Source: Azospirillum halopraeferens DSM 3675 (GTDB lineage: Bacteria > Pseudomonadota > Alphaproteobacteria > Azospirillales > Azospirillaceae). From it: a stretch of 64,000 bases of DNA. Shown here piece by piece: positions 38,676 through 48,231 of this stretch. The stretch spans positions 620,001 through 684,000 of the forward strand of contig NZ_AUCF01000001.1 in assembly GCF_000429625.1 (NCBI RefSeq). Reading direction: 5' to 3'. Numbering within the stretch: the first letter of the stretch is position 1; every line of letters begins with the position of its first letter. The notes below the pieces were generated by a model that was not told where the DNA came from, ran no database searches, and saw only the letters and a program-made list of their open reading frames with translations. The position numbers and the translations under genes were made by a program.

Positions 38676-38839
38676 AGGTCGAGCGCGGGCAAATCGAAAC
38701 GGCGTTGCCGGTATCCCGGTAGCGCCGGCCTTCTCCACCGCAATGCCGCCGGCGTCCCGCACCCCGTCCGTCTCCGCTGCGCCGGGGCCGGGCCGTGGCG
38801 GCTCGACGGACGGCCCCTGGCCCGGGCCGCCCGAGGACG

Positions 38840-40654
38840 CTACACCCCGAACAGGAACAGCACCGCCATGCCGGCGGCGAAGGCAGCGGCGCCGGTCAGC
38901 GGGTGGCGGGCACCGCCGATGGTGGCGTAGCTCACCAGCACCATGCCGGCCAGCACCTTGGCCGCCGCCAGCAGGGCCGCCGCCGGCTCCGCGCCGAGCA
39001 GCAGCAGCGACGGATTGGCGACCATCGCCAGCGGGATGATGTAGAGGCCGATGCCGATGCGCATGGCCTGCACCGCCACCGCCAGCCACGGCGCCCCGGC
39101 GATGCCGGCCGCCACGAACACCGTGCCGCACACCGGCGGCGTGATGGTGCACAGCAGCGCGTACCAGAACACGAACATGTGTCCGTGCAGCTCCGGCAGA
39201 CCAAGCTCGGTCAGCGCCGGTCCGGCCACGGCGATGCAGATCAGGTAGGCGGCGGTGGTCGGCAGCTCCATGCCCAGCACCATGCAGGCTGCCGCCGTCA
39301 GCAGCAGCGCCACCCACAGCCGGTCGCCCGACAGGCTGACGATCAAGGAGGTGATCTTCACCCCCAACCCGGTGGCGTTGAACACGCCGACGATCAGGCC
39401 GGCGCAGATGAGGATGGCGGCGATGAAGGCGATCTGGCGTGCCGCGTCGATCAGCCCGGATTGCAGGCGCCCCCACCAGCGCCCGGCGGCGAAGCGCAGG
39501 CGGCCGTCGAACCCCAGCAGCACCACCGTGGCGAAGGCGGCGGAGATGGCCGAATAGGCCGGGGAGTAGGTCAGCACCATCATCATGACGATGAGGATGA
39601 CCAGCGGCAGCAGGAAGAAGGGCGCTGCCGCGGCGACCGCCGCCCAGCCCGGCATCTCCTCGCGCGGGACGCCGGCCAGGTTGTAGCGGATGGCGAAGAA
39701 ATGGATGCCGACCCAGGAGGCCGCAAAGAACAGCACCGCCGGCAGCACCGCCGCCACCGCGATGTCGGTGTACTGGACGCGCAGCAGCTCCGCCATGATG
39801 AAGGCGCCCGCCCCCATCACCGGCGGCATGATCTGCCCGCCGGTGGAGGCCACCGCCTCGGTCGCCGCGGCGAAGGGGGGCGGATAGCCCATGCGCTTCA
39901 TGGCGGGGATGGTGATCGTCCCGACCGACGCCACATTGGCCGAGGCCGAGCCCGAGATCGTTCCGTAGAGGGCGGAGCCCAGCACCGCCACCTTGGCCGC
40001 TCCCGCCTTGAAGCGGCCGGCAAGCTGGGTCGCCAGCGCCATGAAGCCGGTCCCCGCCTCGCCCGCCGAAACGAAGGCGCCCAGGATGAGGAACGGCACG
40101 ATCAGGTCGATGGACGTCCCCGTCATCAGGCCCCACAGGCCACCCTCCGCCACCACGAGGTTGCCGAGGAAATAATCCAGCGGGATGCCGCCGTGGCCGA
40201 GCGTTCCCGGCAGCCACTGGCCGAACAGGCCATACGCCAGCACCGCCAGCGCCACCGCGGGCAGCACCGGCTGCACGGCGCGCCGGGCCATCTCCAGCAC
40301 CACCAGGATCAGCACGATGGCCAGCCCGTACTGGAACAGGCTGCCGTCGAGGGAGCCGTACTGCTCGACGATGGCCTCCCGGTTCAGCATGAGGAAGGCC
40401 GTCCCCGCCATGCCCAGCCCGCAGGCCGCGTAGCCGAGGAGCCGGGAGACCCGCCCGCCCGACGCCGCGAAGACGAAGATCCAGGGCAGCGTCACCAGCA
40501 GGTGAAGCGGCCGGCTGATCAGGTTGGGCACCAGCCCGGTGAAGATCAGCCAGACGTGGACGCCCACGGTGACGGCGGCGGCCGCCACCAGGAATGGCCG
40601 TTCCAGCGACGCACGGCGCGGCGGCGCTACGGCCGCGGCGGTGGTTTCGGTCAT
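38840..40654 (-). CDS. TRAP transporter fused permease (TAXI type)
   Basis: A 604-residue inner-membrane protein with about 16 hydrophobic segments, combining the small (DctQ-like) and large (DctM-like) permease parts in one chain as usual for TAXI systems. Landmarks are LIVPFLILGAFVSAGEAGTG, ISGSASANVASVGTITIPAM and GGQIMPPVMGAGAFIMAELL. Start is ATG 40654; longer frames are not conserved. It lies 70 bp after the TAXI binding protein gene. Transport is Na+- or H+-driven; the solute is unknown. Confidence 0.95.
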   Translation of the reverse strand: MTETTAAAVAPPRRASLERPFLVAAAAVTVGVHVWLIFTGLVPNLISRPLHLLVTLPWIFVFAASGGRVSRLLGYAACGLGMAGTAFLMLNREAIVEQYGSLDGSLFQYGLAIVLILVVLEMARRAVQPVLPAVALAVLAYGLFGQWLPGTLGHGGIPLDYFLGNLVVAEGGLWGLMTGTSIDLIVPFLILGAFVSAGEAGTGFMALATQLAGRFKAGAAKVAVLGSALYGTISGSASANVASVGTITIPAMKRMGYPPPFAAATEAVASTGGQIMPPVMGAGAFIMAELLRVQYTDIAVAAVLPAVLFFAASWVGIHFFAIRYNLAGVPREEMPGWAAVAAAAPFFLLPLVILIVMMMVLTYSPAYSAISAAFATVVLLGFDGRLRFAAGRWWGRLQSGLIDAARQIAFIAAILICAGLIVGVFNATGLGVKITSLIVSLSGDRLWVALLLTAAACMVLGMELPTTAAYLICIAVAGPALTELGLPELHGHMFVFWYALLCTITPPVCGTVFVAAGIAGAPWLAVAVQAMRIGIGLYIIPLAMVANPSLLLLGAEPAAALLAAAKVLAGMVLVSYATIGGARHPLTGAAAFAAGMAVLFLFGV

Positions 40655-40724
40655 GATGCCTGTTTCTGCAATGCGTGTGCGCAAAGCCCCTCCCCCGCCA
40701 TGCGGAGCGGGAGAGGGTCTCGCC

Positions 40725-41696
40725 TTACTGAAGCGCCTCGCCGATGGTGACGCCCGCTTCCTTGTAGTAGCGCAGGGCGCCGGGGTGGACCGCGGTGCCC
40801 AGCAGATTGACCTGGTCGGGCGCAATCGCCTTCCACCACGGGTTCTTGCCCGCCATCTCGTCACGCTTGGACCAGAAGATCTTCGTGATCTGATAGGCGG
40901 TCTCGTCGTCCATGGCGGTGGTGGTGAAGCCGCCGACCGGAACGCCAACGGTCTGCACGTCGCCGTCCATGCCCTTGTACGTGTCGCCGGCGATCGTCAC
41001 CGGACCCGAAGCCGGGTCGAGGCTCAGCACCGTCTCGAGCTGCTGGGGCGTGAAGGACAGGATGCGCAGCGGCGTGTGGGTGGCCAGTTCGGTCACGCCC
41101 GGCGTGGGATGGGAGGAGCAGGTGGCGTACCCCACGACCTTGCGGTTGCGCACGGCGTTGTCGGCGGACGCCAGTTCCACATCGACGGTGTTGACCTTGC
41201 CCTCCAGGTCCAGCGCCTTGAGGATCGCCCTGGTGCGCCCCTCGCAGAACGTGCCCTTGCCGCCGCCGATGAAGTCCTTGCCTTCCAGTTGGGCGATGTC
41301 GGTGATGCCGGAATCGGCGCGCACCACGAAGTGCACGGTGATCGGCGGCATGACGAACAGGGTGCGGATGCGATCGTAACCGCTCTCCCCCTCGAAGGGC
41401 TTCTTGCCGGAGCGCGCGTCGGCCAGCAGGTTGGGCGGCGAGGTGAAGACGAAATTGCCGGGCCGCTTGCCCGCTTCCTTCACGTTCTGGACGGAGCCCT
41501 GGCTCTCTTCCACCGTCGGCTGGATCTTGCCGTCGGAGGCGGCCTTCAGCGCCTCTCCGATCTGCACGATCATCACGTAATAGGACGAGGAGGACGCCGC
41601 CGACTTCAGCGTCACGCGCTCCTGCGCGGCGGCCGGAAGGGAGAGCGTCAGGGTCAGGGCCAGCGCCGCCGCGGCGGCCGAATGGTGCTTCTTCAT
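40725..41696 (-). CDS. TAXI-family TRAP solute-binding protein
   Basis: A 323-residue periplasmic protein with a clear signal peptide (1-24, LSLPAAAQE). The TAXI fold is shown by SSSSYYVMIVQIGEALKA, TSPPNLLADARSG and a C-terminal AYQITKIFWSKRDEM. It captures the substrate for the fused permease downstream. GGAG precedes the ATG. TAXI proteins mostly bind glutamate, glutamine or other small acids; the ligand here is unknown. Confidence 0.93.
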   Translation of the reverse strand: MKKHHSAAAAALALTLTLSLPAAAQERVTLKSAASSSSYYVMIVQIGEALKAASDGKIQPTVEESQGSVQNVKEAGKRPGNFVFTSPPNLLADARSGKKPFEGESGYDRIRTLFVMPPITVHFVVRADSGITDIAQLEGKDFIGGGKGTFCEGRTRAILKALDLEGKVNTVDVELASADNAVRNRKVVGYATCSSHPTPGVTELATHTPLRILSFTPQQLETVLSLDPASGPVTIAGDTYKGMDGDVQTVGVPVGGFTTTAMDDETAYQITKIFWSKRDEMAGKNPWWKAIAPDQVNLLGTAVHPGALRYYKEAGVTIGEALQ

Positions 41697-41949
41697 GGGG
41701 TCTCCATCCTCCCGGATCGTTGGGTGATTTGCTTGGTTGCTCCGGACGATAGGGGCGGGCAGCGGTGCTGTCAATTTTGCGGGTCCGCGTCCGGCCGGCG
41801 GACCGGCACCCGCCCCGGCCGTCGTCTGTGTCGACTCCGACCAAAGCGCTAAGTTGTCTGACCATGCGCCTAAAGGGCGGGGCCGCGCATGGCTGCTATA
41901 ACGAGGTGACACAAATGCCGGGGATCGGGCGGTGGGGGCATGGAGGCCG

Positions 41950-43866
41950 ATGCGGGGGAAGCAGCGTGATCCGGGATACCCGGTACGCAGGGGGGCCGGC
42001 CGCCGTGCGGCGTTCCTGGCTCCGGCCGCCCTGGTCCTGGCCGCGGCCGCCGCCGGTGCCCAGTCCGTGGAGGACCTGTCGCGCCTGTCGATCGAAGAGC
42101 TGACGCAGGTGCGGGTGACGTCGGTGTCCAAGCGGTCGGAGCCGTTGAGCACGGCGGCGGCCTCGGTCTACGTGATCACCGCCGAGGACATCCGCCGGTC
42201 CGGCGCCATCAGCATCCCGCAGGCACTGCGCCTTGCCCCGAACCTCGACGTGGCGCAGCTCAACGCCTACAACCACGCGATTGCCGCCCGCGGCTTCAAC
42301 TCGCCGGAGTCGTCCAACAAGCTGCTGGTCCTGGTCGACGGGCGCAGCGTCTATTCGCCGTTCGCCGCGACGGTGTTCTGGGAAGGCGTCGACGTTCCCG
42401 TGGCCGACATCGAACGGATCGAGGTGATCAGCGGCCCCGGCGGTACCCTATGGGGTGCCAACGCCGTTAATGGCGTGATCAACATCATCACACGCTCCGC
42501 CGACCGCAGTCAGGGCACGCTGGTGGAGACCGCCATCGGCAACGCGGACCGCGGCGGCACGGTGCGTTACGGCGGACGCATCGGCGAGACCGGAGCGATG
42601 CGCGTCTACGCCGGCGGCTTCGACCGGTCGCGCACCGACCCGGTGCTGCCCGGCGACGCCGCCGAGGACGGGTTTCGCGGCGGACAGGTCGGATTCCGGG
42701 GGGATTTCGCCGTCGGGGACGACGCCTACACCGTCCAGGGCGATCTTTACCGCCGCCGCACGGAGTTCCTGGACCAGTCGTTGTACGGCGGCAACCTGCT
42801 GGGCCGCTGGACCCGCAGCTTCGCCGATGGCGCGTCACTGGACGTCAGGACCTACTACGACCGCAAGACCCGCGACTACGCCGTGGCCACCGACGTGCTG
42901 CAAACCTGGGACGTCCAGGTCCAGCACAACCGCCGGGTGGGAACGCGGCACGAACTGGTGGTGGGTGCCGGATACCGCCGGTGGCGGTCGGAGTTCACCT
43001 CCCTGGTGGCGTTCGGCTTCGCCGACCCGACGGCGACCCTGACGGTCGCCAACGTCTTCGCCCAGGACACGATCGCCCTGGCGCCCGACCTCCACCTGAC
43101 CCTGGGGCTCAAGGTGGAACACAACAGCTACACCGGCACCGACGCCTTGCCCAACGTCCGCCTTGGTTGGCGGGTAGCGGACGATCACATGCTGTGGACC
43201 GCCGCGTCACGGGCCGTGCGCACCCCGTCCCGCATCGACCGGGAACTGGAGGCGCCCGGCATCCTGGTTCCCGCGCGGGACTTCCGGAACGAGACGCTGA
43301 CGGCGTTCGAGATCGGCTATCGCGGCCAGCCGACCGGCGATTCGACACTCTCCGTCACCGGGTTCTACCACGTTTACGACGATCTCCGCTCCCTCGGCAC
43401 GACACCGGGAGGACGGTTGTCGTTCATGAACGGGCTGGAGGGGCGAACGTACGGGGTCGAAGCCTGGGGCAGCTATGACGTGACGCCCGGCTGGCGCCTG
43501 CGCGCCGGCGGAACCTGGCTGCACAAGGAACTGTCGGCGAAAGACGGCATGACCGACCTCTCTGATCTCCAGGCCGCCGGCCAGGACCCGAACCACCACG
43601 CCCAGATCCGTTCCGAGATGGACCTGGCATCGGATCTGTCCCTGGACGTCGCCCTGCGCCGGGTCGGGCGGGTGTCGCCGTCCGGGGTGCCGGCCTATAC
43701 GGAGCTGGACGCCCACCTGCTGTGGCAGGTCTCGCCGTCGCTGACGGTGTCCCTGCACGGCTTGAACCTGCTTCAGGCGCAGCACCAGGAGGTGATCGCC
43801 CCCGGGACCAGCCCGCCGCGCGGCATCGGTCGGTCGGTCTACGCCCGCCTGCGCGCGGAATTCTGA
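41950..43866 (+). CDS. TonB-dependent outer-membrane receptor
   Basis: A 638-residue receptor. The signal peptide covers residues 1-38. The plug domain (about 40-160) has VTSVSKRSEPLSTAAASVYV, the RGFN motif and ISGPGGTLWGANAVNGVINI. A 22-strand-type barrel follows, ending in aromatic Phe (RLRAEF). The ATG at 41950 has GGAGG unusually close; a GTG at 41932 is an alternative. It heads a unit with a YfiR protein and a hybrid kinase (3 and 7 bp gaps). No riboswitch or Fur site was recognised upstream, so the ligand is open. A sensory receptor role is possible. Confidence 0.9.
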   Translation: MRGKQRDPGYPVRRGAGRRAAFLAPAALVLAAAAAGAQSVEDLSRLSIEELTQVRVTSVSKRSEPLSTAAASVYVITAEDIRRSGAISIPQALRLAPNLDVAQLNAYNHAIAARGFNSPESSNKLLVLVDGRSVYSPFAATVFWEGVDVPVADIERIEVISGPGGTLWGANAVNGVINIITRSADRSQGTLVETAIGNADRGGTVRYGGRIGETGAMRVYAGGFDRSRTDPVLPGDAAEDGFRGGQVGFRGDFAVGDDAYTVQGDLYRRRTEFLDQSLYGGNLLGRWTRSFADGASLDVRTYYDRKTRDYAVATDVLQTWDVQVQHNRRVGTRHELVVGAGYRRWRSEFTSLVAFGFADPTATLTVANVFAQDTIALAPDLHLTLGLKVEHNSYTGTDALPNVRLGWRVADDHMLWTAASRAVRTPSRIDRELEAPGILVPARDFRNETLTAFEIGYRGQPTGDSTLSVTGFYHVYDDLRSLGTTPGGRLSFMNGLEGRTYGVEAWGSYDVTPGWRLRAGGTWLHKELSAKDGMTDLSDLQAAGQDPNHHAQIRSEMDLASDLSLDVALRRVGRVSPSGVPAYTELDAHLLWQVSPSLTVSLHGLNLLQAQHQEVIAPGTSPPRGIGRSVYARLRAEF

Positions 43867-43869
43867 ACG

Positions 43870-44427
43870 ATGGCGCCGGGGATACTGTGGCGAGCGATCC
43901 GGGCCGGTGTCGCGCTCGTGCTGGCTTCGGTACCGGCGGCGGCGGCAACCCACGAGGCGTCCCTGGAGATCGCGGTGAAGGCGACGTTCCTGTACAAGTT
44001 CGCCCCTTTCGTCGAATGGCCCGACGCCGCCCGCGGCGGCCCCGCGGCTTCCGTCCGCCTCTGCATCGTCGGCGACGATCCGTTCGGCAGCGTCCTCGAC
44101 CGTGCGGTCGCTGGCCAGCGCATGGGCGAGCGGCCTTTCACCGTCCACCGGCTGTCAGCCTCCGAAGACGGCAGGGATTGCCATATCCTGTACCTTGCGC
44201 CCGCGCCACCGGCCGACGTGGTGCGGACCCTGCGGGTGCTCGATGGCCTGCCGGTGCTGACGGTGACCGACCGCGCCGCGGCTGCGGAGACGAAGGGAGT
44301 GATCAACTTCGTGCTGGTTGACGGACGGGTCCGCTTCGAGATCGACGGCGCCGCCGCCACCCGCAACGGCCTGGCCATCAGCTCCAAGCTGCTGAGCCTG
44401 GCGGTGAACGGCGGCAGCCGGGGATAG
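43870..44427 (+). CDS. YfiR-family periplasmic protein
   Basis: A 185-residue secreted protein (signal peptide 1-26). Its conserved opening EIAVKATFLYKFAPFVEWP is diagnostic of the YfiR/DUF4154 family, followed by RLCIVGDDPFG and a C-terminal KGVINFVLVDGRVRFEID. In Pseudomonas, YfiR restrains the CHASE-domain cyclase YfiN in the periplasm. Here the partner is presumably the CHASE-type hybrid kinase directly downstream (7-bp gap). Confidence 0.92.
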   Translation: MAPGILWRAIRAGVALVLASVPAAAATHEASLEIAVKATFLYKFAPFVEWPDAARGGPAASVRLCIVGDDPFGSVLDRAVAGQRMGERPFTVHRLSASEDGRDCHILYLAPAPPADVVRTLRVLDGLPVLTVTDRAAAAETKGVINFVLVDGRVRFEIDGAAATRNGLAISSKLLSLAVNGGSRG

Positions 44428-44434
44428 GGATGGA

Positions 44435-46525
44435 ATGGCACAGGTACCCGAAACGCCCGGGATGTGGGGACGGATACCGCTGGCGGCGCTCGCCGCGGCG
44501 GTGTGCCTGCTGCTGGCGGGGCTCGTCATGGCCGTCGTCAACGAGCGGTCGTACGAGGCCCGGAAGCTGGAGGAGGCCCGGGTCCAGGCGCGCATCCTGG
44601 CGGCGACCATGACGGCGGCCCTGGCCTTCCACGACCGCACCGCCGGACAGGAGTACGTCGACGCCCTGAAGGCGAACCCGCTGGTGCGCTCCGCCGCCGT
44701 GTTCGACGAGAACGGGCAGCCCTTCGTGGCCTACGCCGGCGGTGCCGCGGCGGCCCGCGTCGGCGAGGCGGTGGTGGAGGTCAGCGTTCCCGTGGTGCAG
44801 GGCGACCTACCGCTCGGCCGGGTGTTCCTGCGCACCGTGCGCGAACCGCTGGACAGCCGCCTGAACCGCTACGTCGGCGTCGGGTTGCTCGTCGTCATGG
44901 CGTCGCTCGTCGTCGTCGTTCTGGGCGTCGCGCACGCTGCCGTGGCGCACGCCAACATCGAGCTGAAGCGTCGGGCCGTGGCCCTCGGCGAGGCTTACGA
45001 CCGGCTCCGCGCCGAGACGTCCGAGCGCGAGAAGGCCGAGGACGCCCTGCGCCAGAGCCAGAAGATGGAGGCGGTCGGCCAGCTCACCGGCGGCGTCGCG
45101 CACGACTTCAACAATCTCCTCCAGGTGATCGGCGGCTCCCTGGAACTGCTGCGCCCGGCGCTCGCCGGAAACGCCCCGGCGGCGGAGCGCCTTGCCGGTG
45201 CCCTGGCCGCGGTGGCGCGGGGCGCCAAGCTCACCGGCCAGCTCCTCGCCTTCGCACGGCGCCAGCCGCTGGAGCCGGGCGTCGTCAACCTCGGCCGTTT
45301 CGTCCGCGGGATGGACGACATGCTGCGCCGGGTCCTCGGCGAGGACATCGTGCTCGAAACGGTGGTGGGGAGCGGGCTGTGGAACACCCTGGTGGACCCC
45401 GCCCAGGTGCAGAACGTCATTCTCAACCTTGCCATCAATGCCCGTGACGCCATGCCGGAGGGCGGCCGCCTGACCATCGAGGTGGCCAACGTCACCCTGG
45501 ACGAGCACGACGCGGCCCGCCGGTCCGGGGTCGAGCCCGGCCGGTACGTGATGCTGACCGTTACGGACAGCGGCTGCGGCATGCCCCCAGAGGTCCGCCA
45601 ACGGGTGTTCGAGCCCTTCTTCACCACCAAGTCCGAAGGCAAGGGAACCGGCCTCGGGCTCAGCATGGTCTACGGCGTCGTAAAGCAATCGGGTGGCCAT
45701 GTGACGATCAGCAGCGAGGTCGGGGCGGGCACGACGATCCGAATCTATCTGCCGCCCACGCACCGATCGGAGACGGTCGACGCGGAGCCGGCGGCCGAAC
45801 CGTCCCGGGGCGGCGGGGAAACCATCCTGGTGGTGGAGGATGACGCCGAGGTGCGGGCCACCGCGGTGGCCATGCTCACCGACCTCGGCTACCGGGTCCT
45901 GCAAGCCGCGGACGGCGAAGCGGGCCTGGCGGTGCTTGCCTCCGGCGAACCCGTGGACCTCCTCTTCACCGACGTGGTCATGCCCGGCCCGGTGCGCAGC
46001 ACCGACCTGGCATCCCGCGCACGCCGGCAACGCCCCGGCATCGCGGTGCTCTTCACGTCCGGCTATGCGCAGGACGCGATCGTCCATGGCGGCCGCCTGG
46101 ACGAGGGCGTCAACCTGTTGAGCAAGCCCTACGGCCGCGACGCCCTGGCCGCCAAGATCCGCCAGACCCTGGGTGCCCGGCCGCCGGCGCGGCCGCTGCG
46201 CGTCCTGCTGGTGGAGGACGACGCCCTGATCCGCATGACCACGGGTGCCATGCTGGAAGCCATGGGCTGCTCCGTCACGGAGGCCGGTGATGCGGACGGC
46301 GCCCTGGCCGTGATGGAACGGGAAGAGGTCGACGTGCTGCTGACGGATGTCACGCTGCCCCGGATGTCGGGAACAGAACTGGCGGTCCACGCCCTCAACA
46401 CCCGTGCGGGATTGCGCGTCGTGTTCGCCACCGGCCGGCACCTTGCCCTGGAAGGCCCTCTGGCCGACGCCGCCGTGCTGACAAAACCCTACACCGAACA
46501 GGACCTGCGCCGCGTCCTGCAATGA
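44435..46525 (+). CDS. CHASE-type hybrid sensor histidine kinase with two receiver domains
   Basis: A 696-residue inner-membrane sensor. TM1 is about residues 14-35, a periplasmic CHASE8-like domain about 36-142, TM2 about 147-171. HisKA has the phospho-His at about 223 in GGVAHDFNNLLQVI. HATPase motifs NARDAMPEGG, DSGCGMP and GKGTGLGLSM are intact. Two receiver domains follow (about 456-575 and 587-695), with Asp in FTDVVMP and LTDVTLP and Lys in SKPYG and TKPYT. No output domain is fused, so it signals to a regulator elsewhere. The CHASE part and upstream YfiR suggest control from the periplasm. Confidence 0.93.
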   Translation: MAQVPETPGMWGRIPLAALAAAVCLLLAGLVMAVVNERSYEARKLEEARVQARILAATMTAALAFHDRTAGQEYVDALKANPLVRSAAVFDENGQPFVAYAGGAAAARVGEAVVEVSVPVVQGDLPLGRVFLRTVREPLDSRLNRYVGVGLLVVMASLVVVVLGVAHAAVAHANIELKRRAVALGEAYDRLRAETSEREKAEDALRQSQKMEAVGQLTGGVAHDFNNLLQVIGGSLELLRPALAGNAPAAERLAGALAAVARGAKLTGQLLAFARRQPLEPGVVNLGRFVRGMDDMLRRVLGEDIVLETVVGSGLWNTLVDPAQVQNVILNLAINARDAMPEGGRLTIEVANVTLDEHDAARRSGVEPGRYVMLTVTDSGCGMPPEVRQRVFEPFFTTKSEGKGTGLGLSMVYGVVKQSGGHVTISSEVGAGTTIRIYLPPTHRSETVDAEPAAEPSRGGGETILVVEDDAEVRATAVAMLTDLGYRVLQAADGEAGLAVLASGEPVDLLFTDVVMPGPVRSTDLASRARRQRPGIAVLFTSGYAQDAIVHGGRLDEGVNLLSKPYGRDALAAKIRQTLGARPPARPLRVLLVEDDALIRMTTGAMLEAMGCSVTEAGDADGALAVMEREEVDVLLTDVTLPRMSGTELAVHALNTRAGLRVVFATGRHLALEGPLADAAVLTKPYTEQDLRRVLQ

Positions 46526-46641
46526 ACCGCTTCCGGGACCGGGGGTGGGGACGACGGGATAGCGCCGCAATCCCTTGCCGCTTTTCTGCATGATCCTGCA
46601 TAGAGTCCGGAACCCCGTCCCGCCCGCCGCCGGAGGAGCCG

Positions 46642-47580
46642 TTGTTCCGCAAATTCGTCTATCTCCTGGCGCTGGCGCGCGAAGGGCATTTCGGGCGGGC
46701 GGCCGAGGCGTGCCACGTCTCGCAGCCGACCCTGTCCAACGCCATCCGCCAGCTTGAGGAGGAGTTGCAGGTCCCCATCGTGGAGCGCGGGCAGAAGTTC
46801 GCCGGCTTCACGCCGGAGGGCCGCAAGGTGCTGGAGTACGCCCGGCGCATCGTGGCCGAACGGGACGGGCTGCGGCAGGAGTTGGCGGCGCTGGCCGGCG
46901 GCGTGTCGGGCAGCCTGCGAATCGCCGCCATCCCCACAGCGCTCCCCGCCGTGCCGCACCTGCTGGCGACCTTCGGTGAGCGGTATCCCGCCATCCGCTC
47001 CTGCATCCGCTCGACAAGCTCGCGCGAGATCCAGCGCGACCTCGATGAATTCGAGTTGGACGCGGCCGTCACCTACCTGGACAACGAGCCGCTGAATCGC
47101 GTGCGCACGGTGCCGCTCTACTCGGAGCGCTACCTGCTGCTGACCCGCCGCACCGACGTGGCGCCGGGCACCACCGCCCTGCCCTGGGCCCGGGCCGCGG
47201 AACGGCGGCTGTGCCTGCTGACCCCCGACATGCAGAACCGCCGGATCGCCGACGCCGCCTTCCGCATGGCCGACTGCGCGGTGACGCCGATGGTGGAAAC
47301 CAACTCCATCAGCACGCTCTACACCCTGGCCCTGGTGGGCGTCGGGGCCAGCGTGGTGCCCGGCCAGCTCCTGACCCAGATGCCGATCCATCCGGACCTG
47401 GTGGCTCTGCCCCTGACCGAACCGGACCTCACCTACGCCGTCGGCCTCGTCTACGCCGACCGCGACCCGCCCGCCCCCCTGGCCAGGGCGCTGGCGGCGG
47501 TGGCCGCAGACAGCGCCGTCTCCGGCCGCATCGCCAATGCCATGGCCGACACGCTGGCCGCTTGGCGGGGTGGGCAATAG
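46642..47580 (+). CDS. LysR-family regulator next to the fds operon
   Basis: A 312-residue LysR regulator starting at TTG 46642 with GGAGGAG just upstream. The helix-turn-helix has RAAEACHVSQPTLSNAIRQLEEEL at about residues 18-41, and the effector domain ends at a Trp/Gly tail. It is transcribed in the same direction as fdsGBA, 162 bp away, the position of FdsR in other bacteria with this locus. It probably responds to formate, activating or repressing the operon through the dyads at 47640-47691. Confidence 0.9.
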   Translation: MFRKFVYLLALAREGHFGRAAEACHVSQPTLSNAIRQLEEELQVPIVERGQKFAGFTPEGRKVLEYARRIVAERDGLRQELAALAGGVSGSLRIAAIPTALPAVPHLLATFGERYPAIRSCIRSTSSREIQRDLDEFELDAAVTYLDNEPLNRVRTVPLYSERYLLLTRRTDVAPGTTALPWARAAERRLCLLTPDMQNRRIADAAFRMADCAVTPMVETNSISTLYTLALVGVGASVVPGQLLTQMPIHPDLVALPLTEPDLTYAVGLVYADRDPPAPLARALAAVAADSAVSGRIANAMADTLAAWRGGQ

Positions 47581-47639
47581 GGAAACCCTATCAGGTCATG
47601 GAACAATCAAATTTGCGCGTCTCCTCCATCATCCTCCAT

Positions 47640-47691
47640 CCTGACTGACATCAGGCAAGATGAATGGGCACGCCCGCTGTGCCCGTCACAG
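47640..47691. promoter_or_regulatory. cluster of inverted repeats before fdsG
   Basis: Three dyads lie between the LysR gene and fdsG: CCTGA-N6-TCAGG (47640-47655), GGGCAC-N7-GTGCCC (47666-47684) and CTGTG-N5-CACAG (47677-47691). They are candidate binding sites for the adjacent LysR regulator. Confidence 0.45.
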
Positions 47692-47742
47692 ATCAGTTCA
47701 GGATAACGGCCGCTCCCCGCCGCGCGGCCGGAGGGAGGAATC

Positions 47743-48231
47743 GTGACCGGACGAGCCGCCCGGGACGCCGAACGCGCCCGCACCATTGTCGATGAGCACC
47801 GCCACCTGCGCGGTGCCTTGCTGCCCATCCTGCACGCGCTCCAGGAAGAGTTCGGCTGCATCGACGACGCCGCCATCCCGCTGCTGGCCCGCGAACTGAA
47901 CCTGTCGCGCGCCGACGTGCATGGTGTGGTGTCGTTCTATCACGAGTTCCGCCGCACCCGGCCGGGCCGTCACGTGATCAAGGTCTGCCGCGCGGAAGCC
48001 TGCCAGTCCATGGGCTGCGACAGCCTGGTGGAGCATGCGAAGCGCCGCCTGGCCATCGACGTCCACGGCACCACCGCCGATGACGCTTTCACCCTGGAGC
48101 CGGTGTTCTGCCTGGGCAACTGCGCCCTGGCCCCGGCCGTGATGATCGACGACCGCCTGTACGGCCGCGTCGACCCCCGCCGGTTCGACGCCCTGACCGA
48201 TGCGGTGCGGACGAAGGAGTGTGCGCCATGA
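47743..48231 (+). CDS. fdsG: NAD-dependent formate dehydrogenase gamma subunit
   Basis: A 162-residue NuoE-like [2Fe-2S] subunit. The four cluster Cys residues are in CRAEACQSMGC (C-x4-C type) and VFCLGNCALAP. The N-terminal helices (HRHLRGALLPILHALQEEFG) are typical. It passes electrons between FdsA and FdsB in the soluble enzyme. Start is GTG 47743, after GGAGG. Its stop overlaps the fdsB ATG. Confidence 0.96.
   Translation: MTGRAARDAERARTIVDEHRHLRGALLPILHALQEEFGCIDDAAIPLLARELNLSRADVHGVVSFYHEFRRTRPGRHVIKVCRAEACQSMGCDSLVEHAKRRLAIDVHGTTADDAFTLEPVFCLGNCALAPAVMIDDRLYGRVDPRRFDALTDAVRTKECAP

Noticed and set aside
41697..41949. Riboswitch or Fur box before the TonB receptor
   Set aside because: No cobalamin-type or other conserved aptamer sequence and no AT-rich Fur dyad could be recognised.
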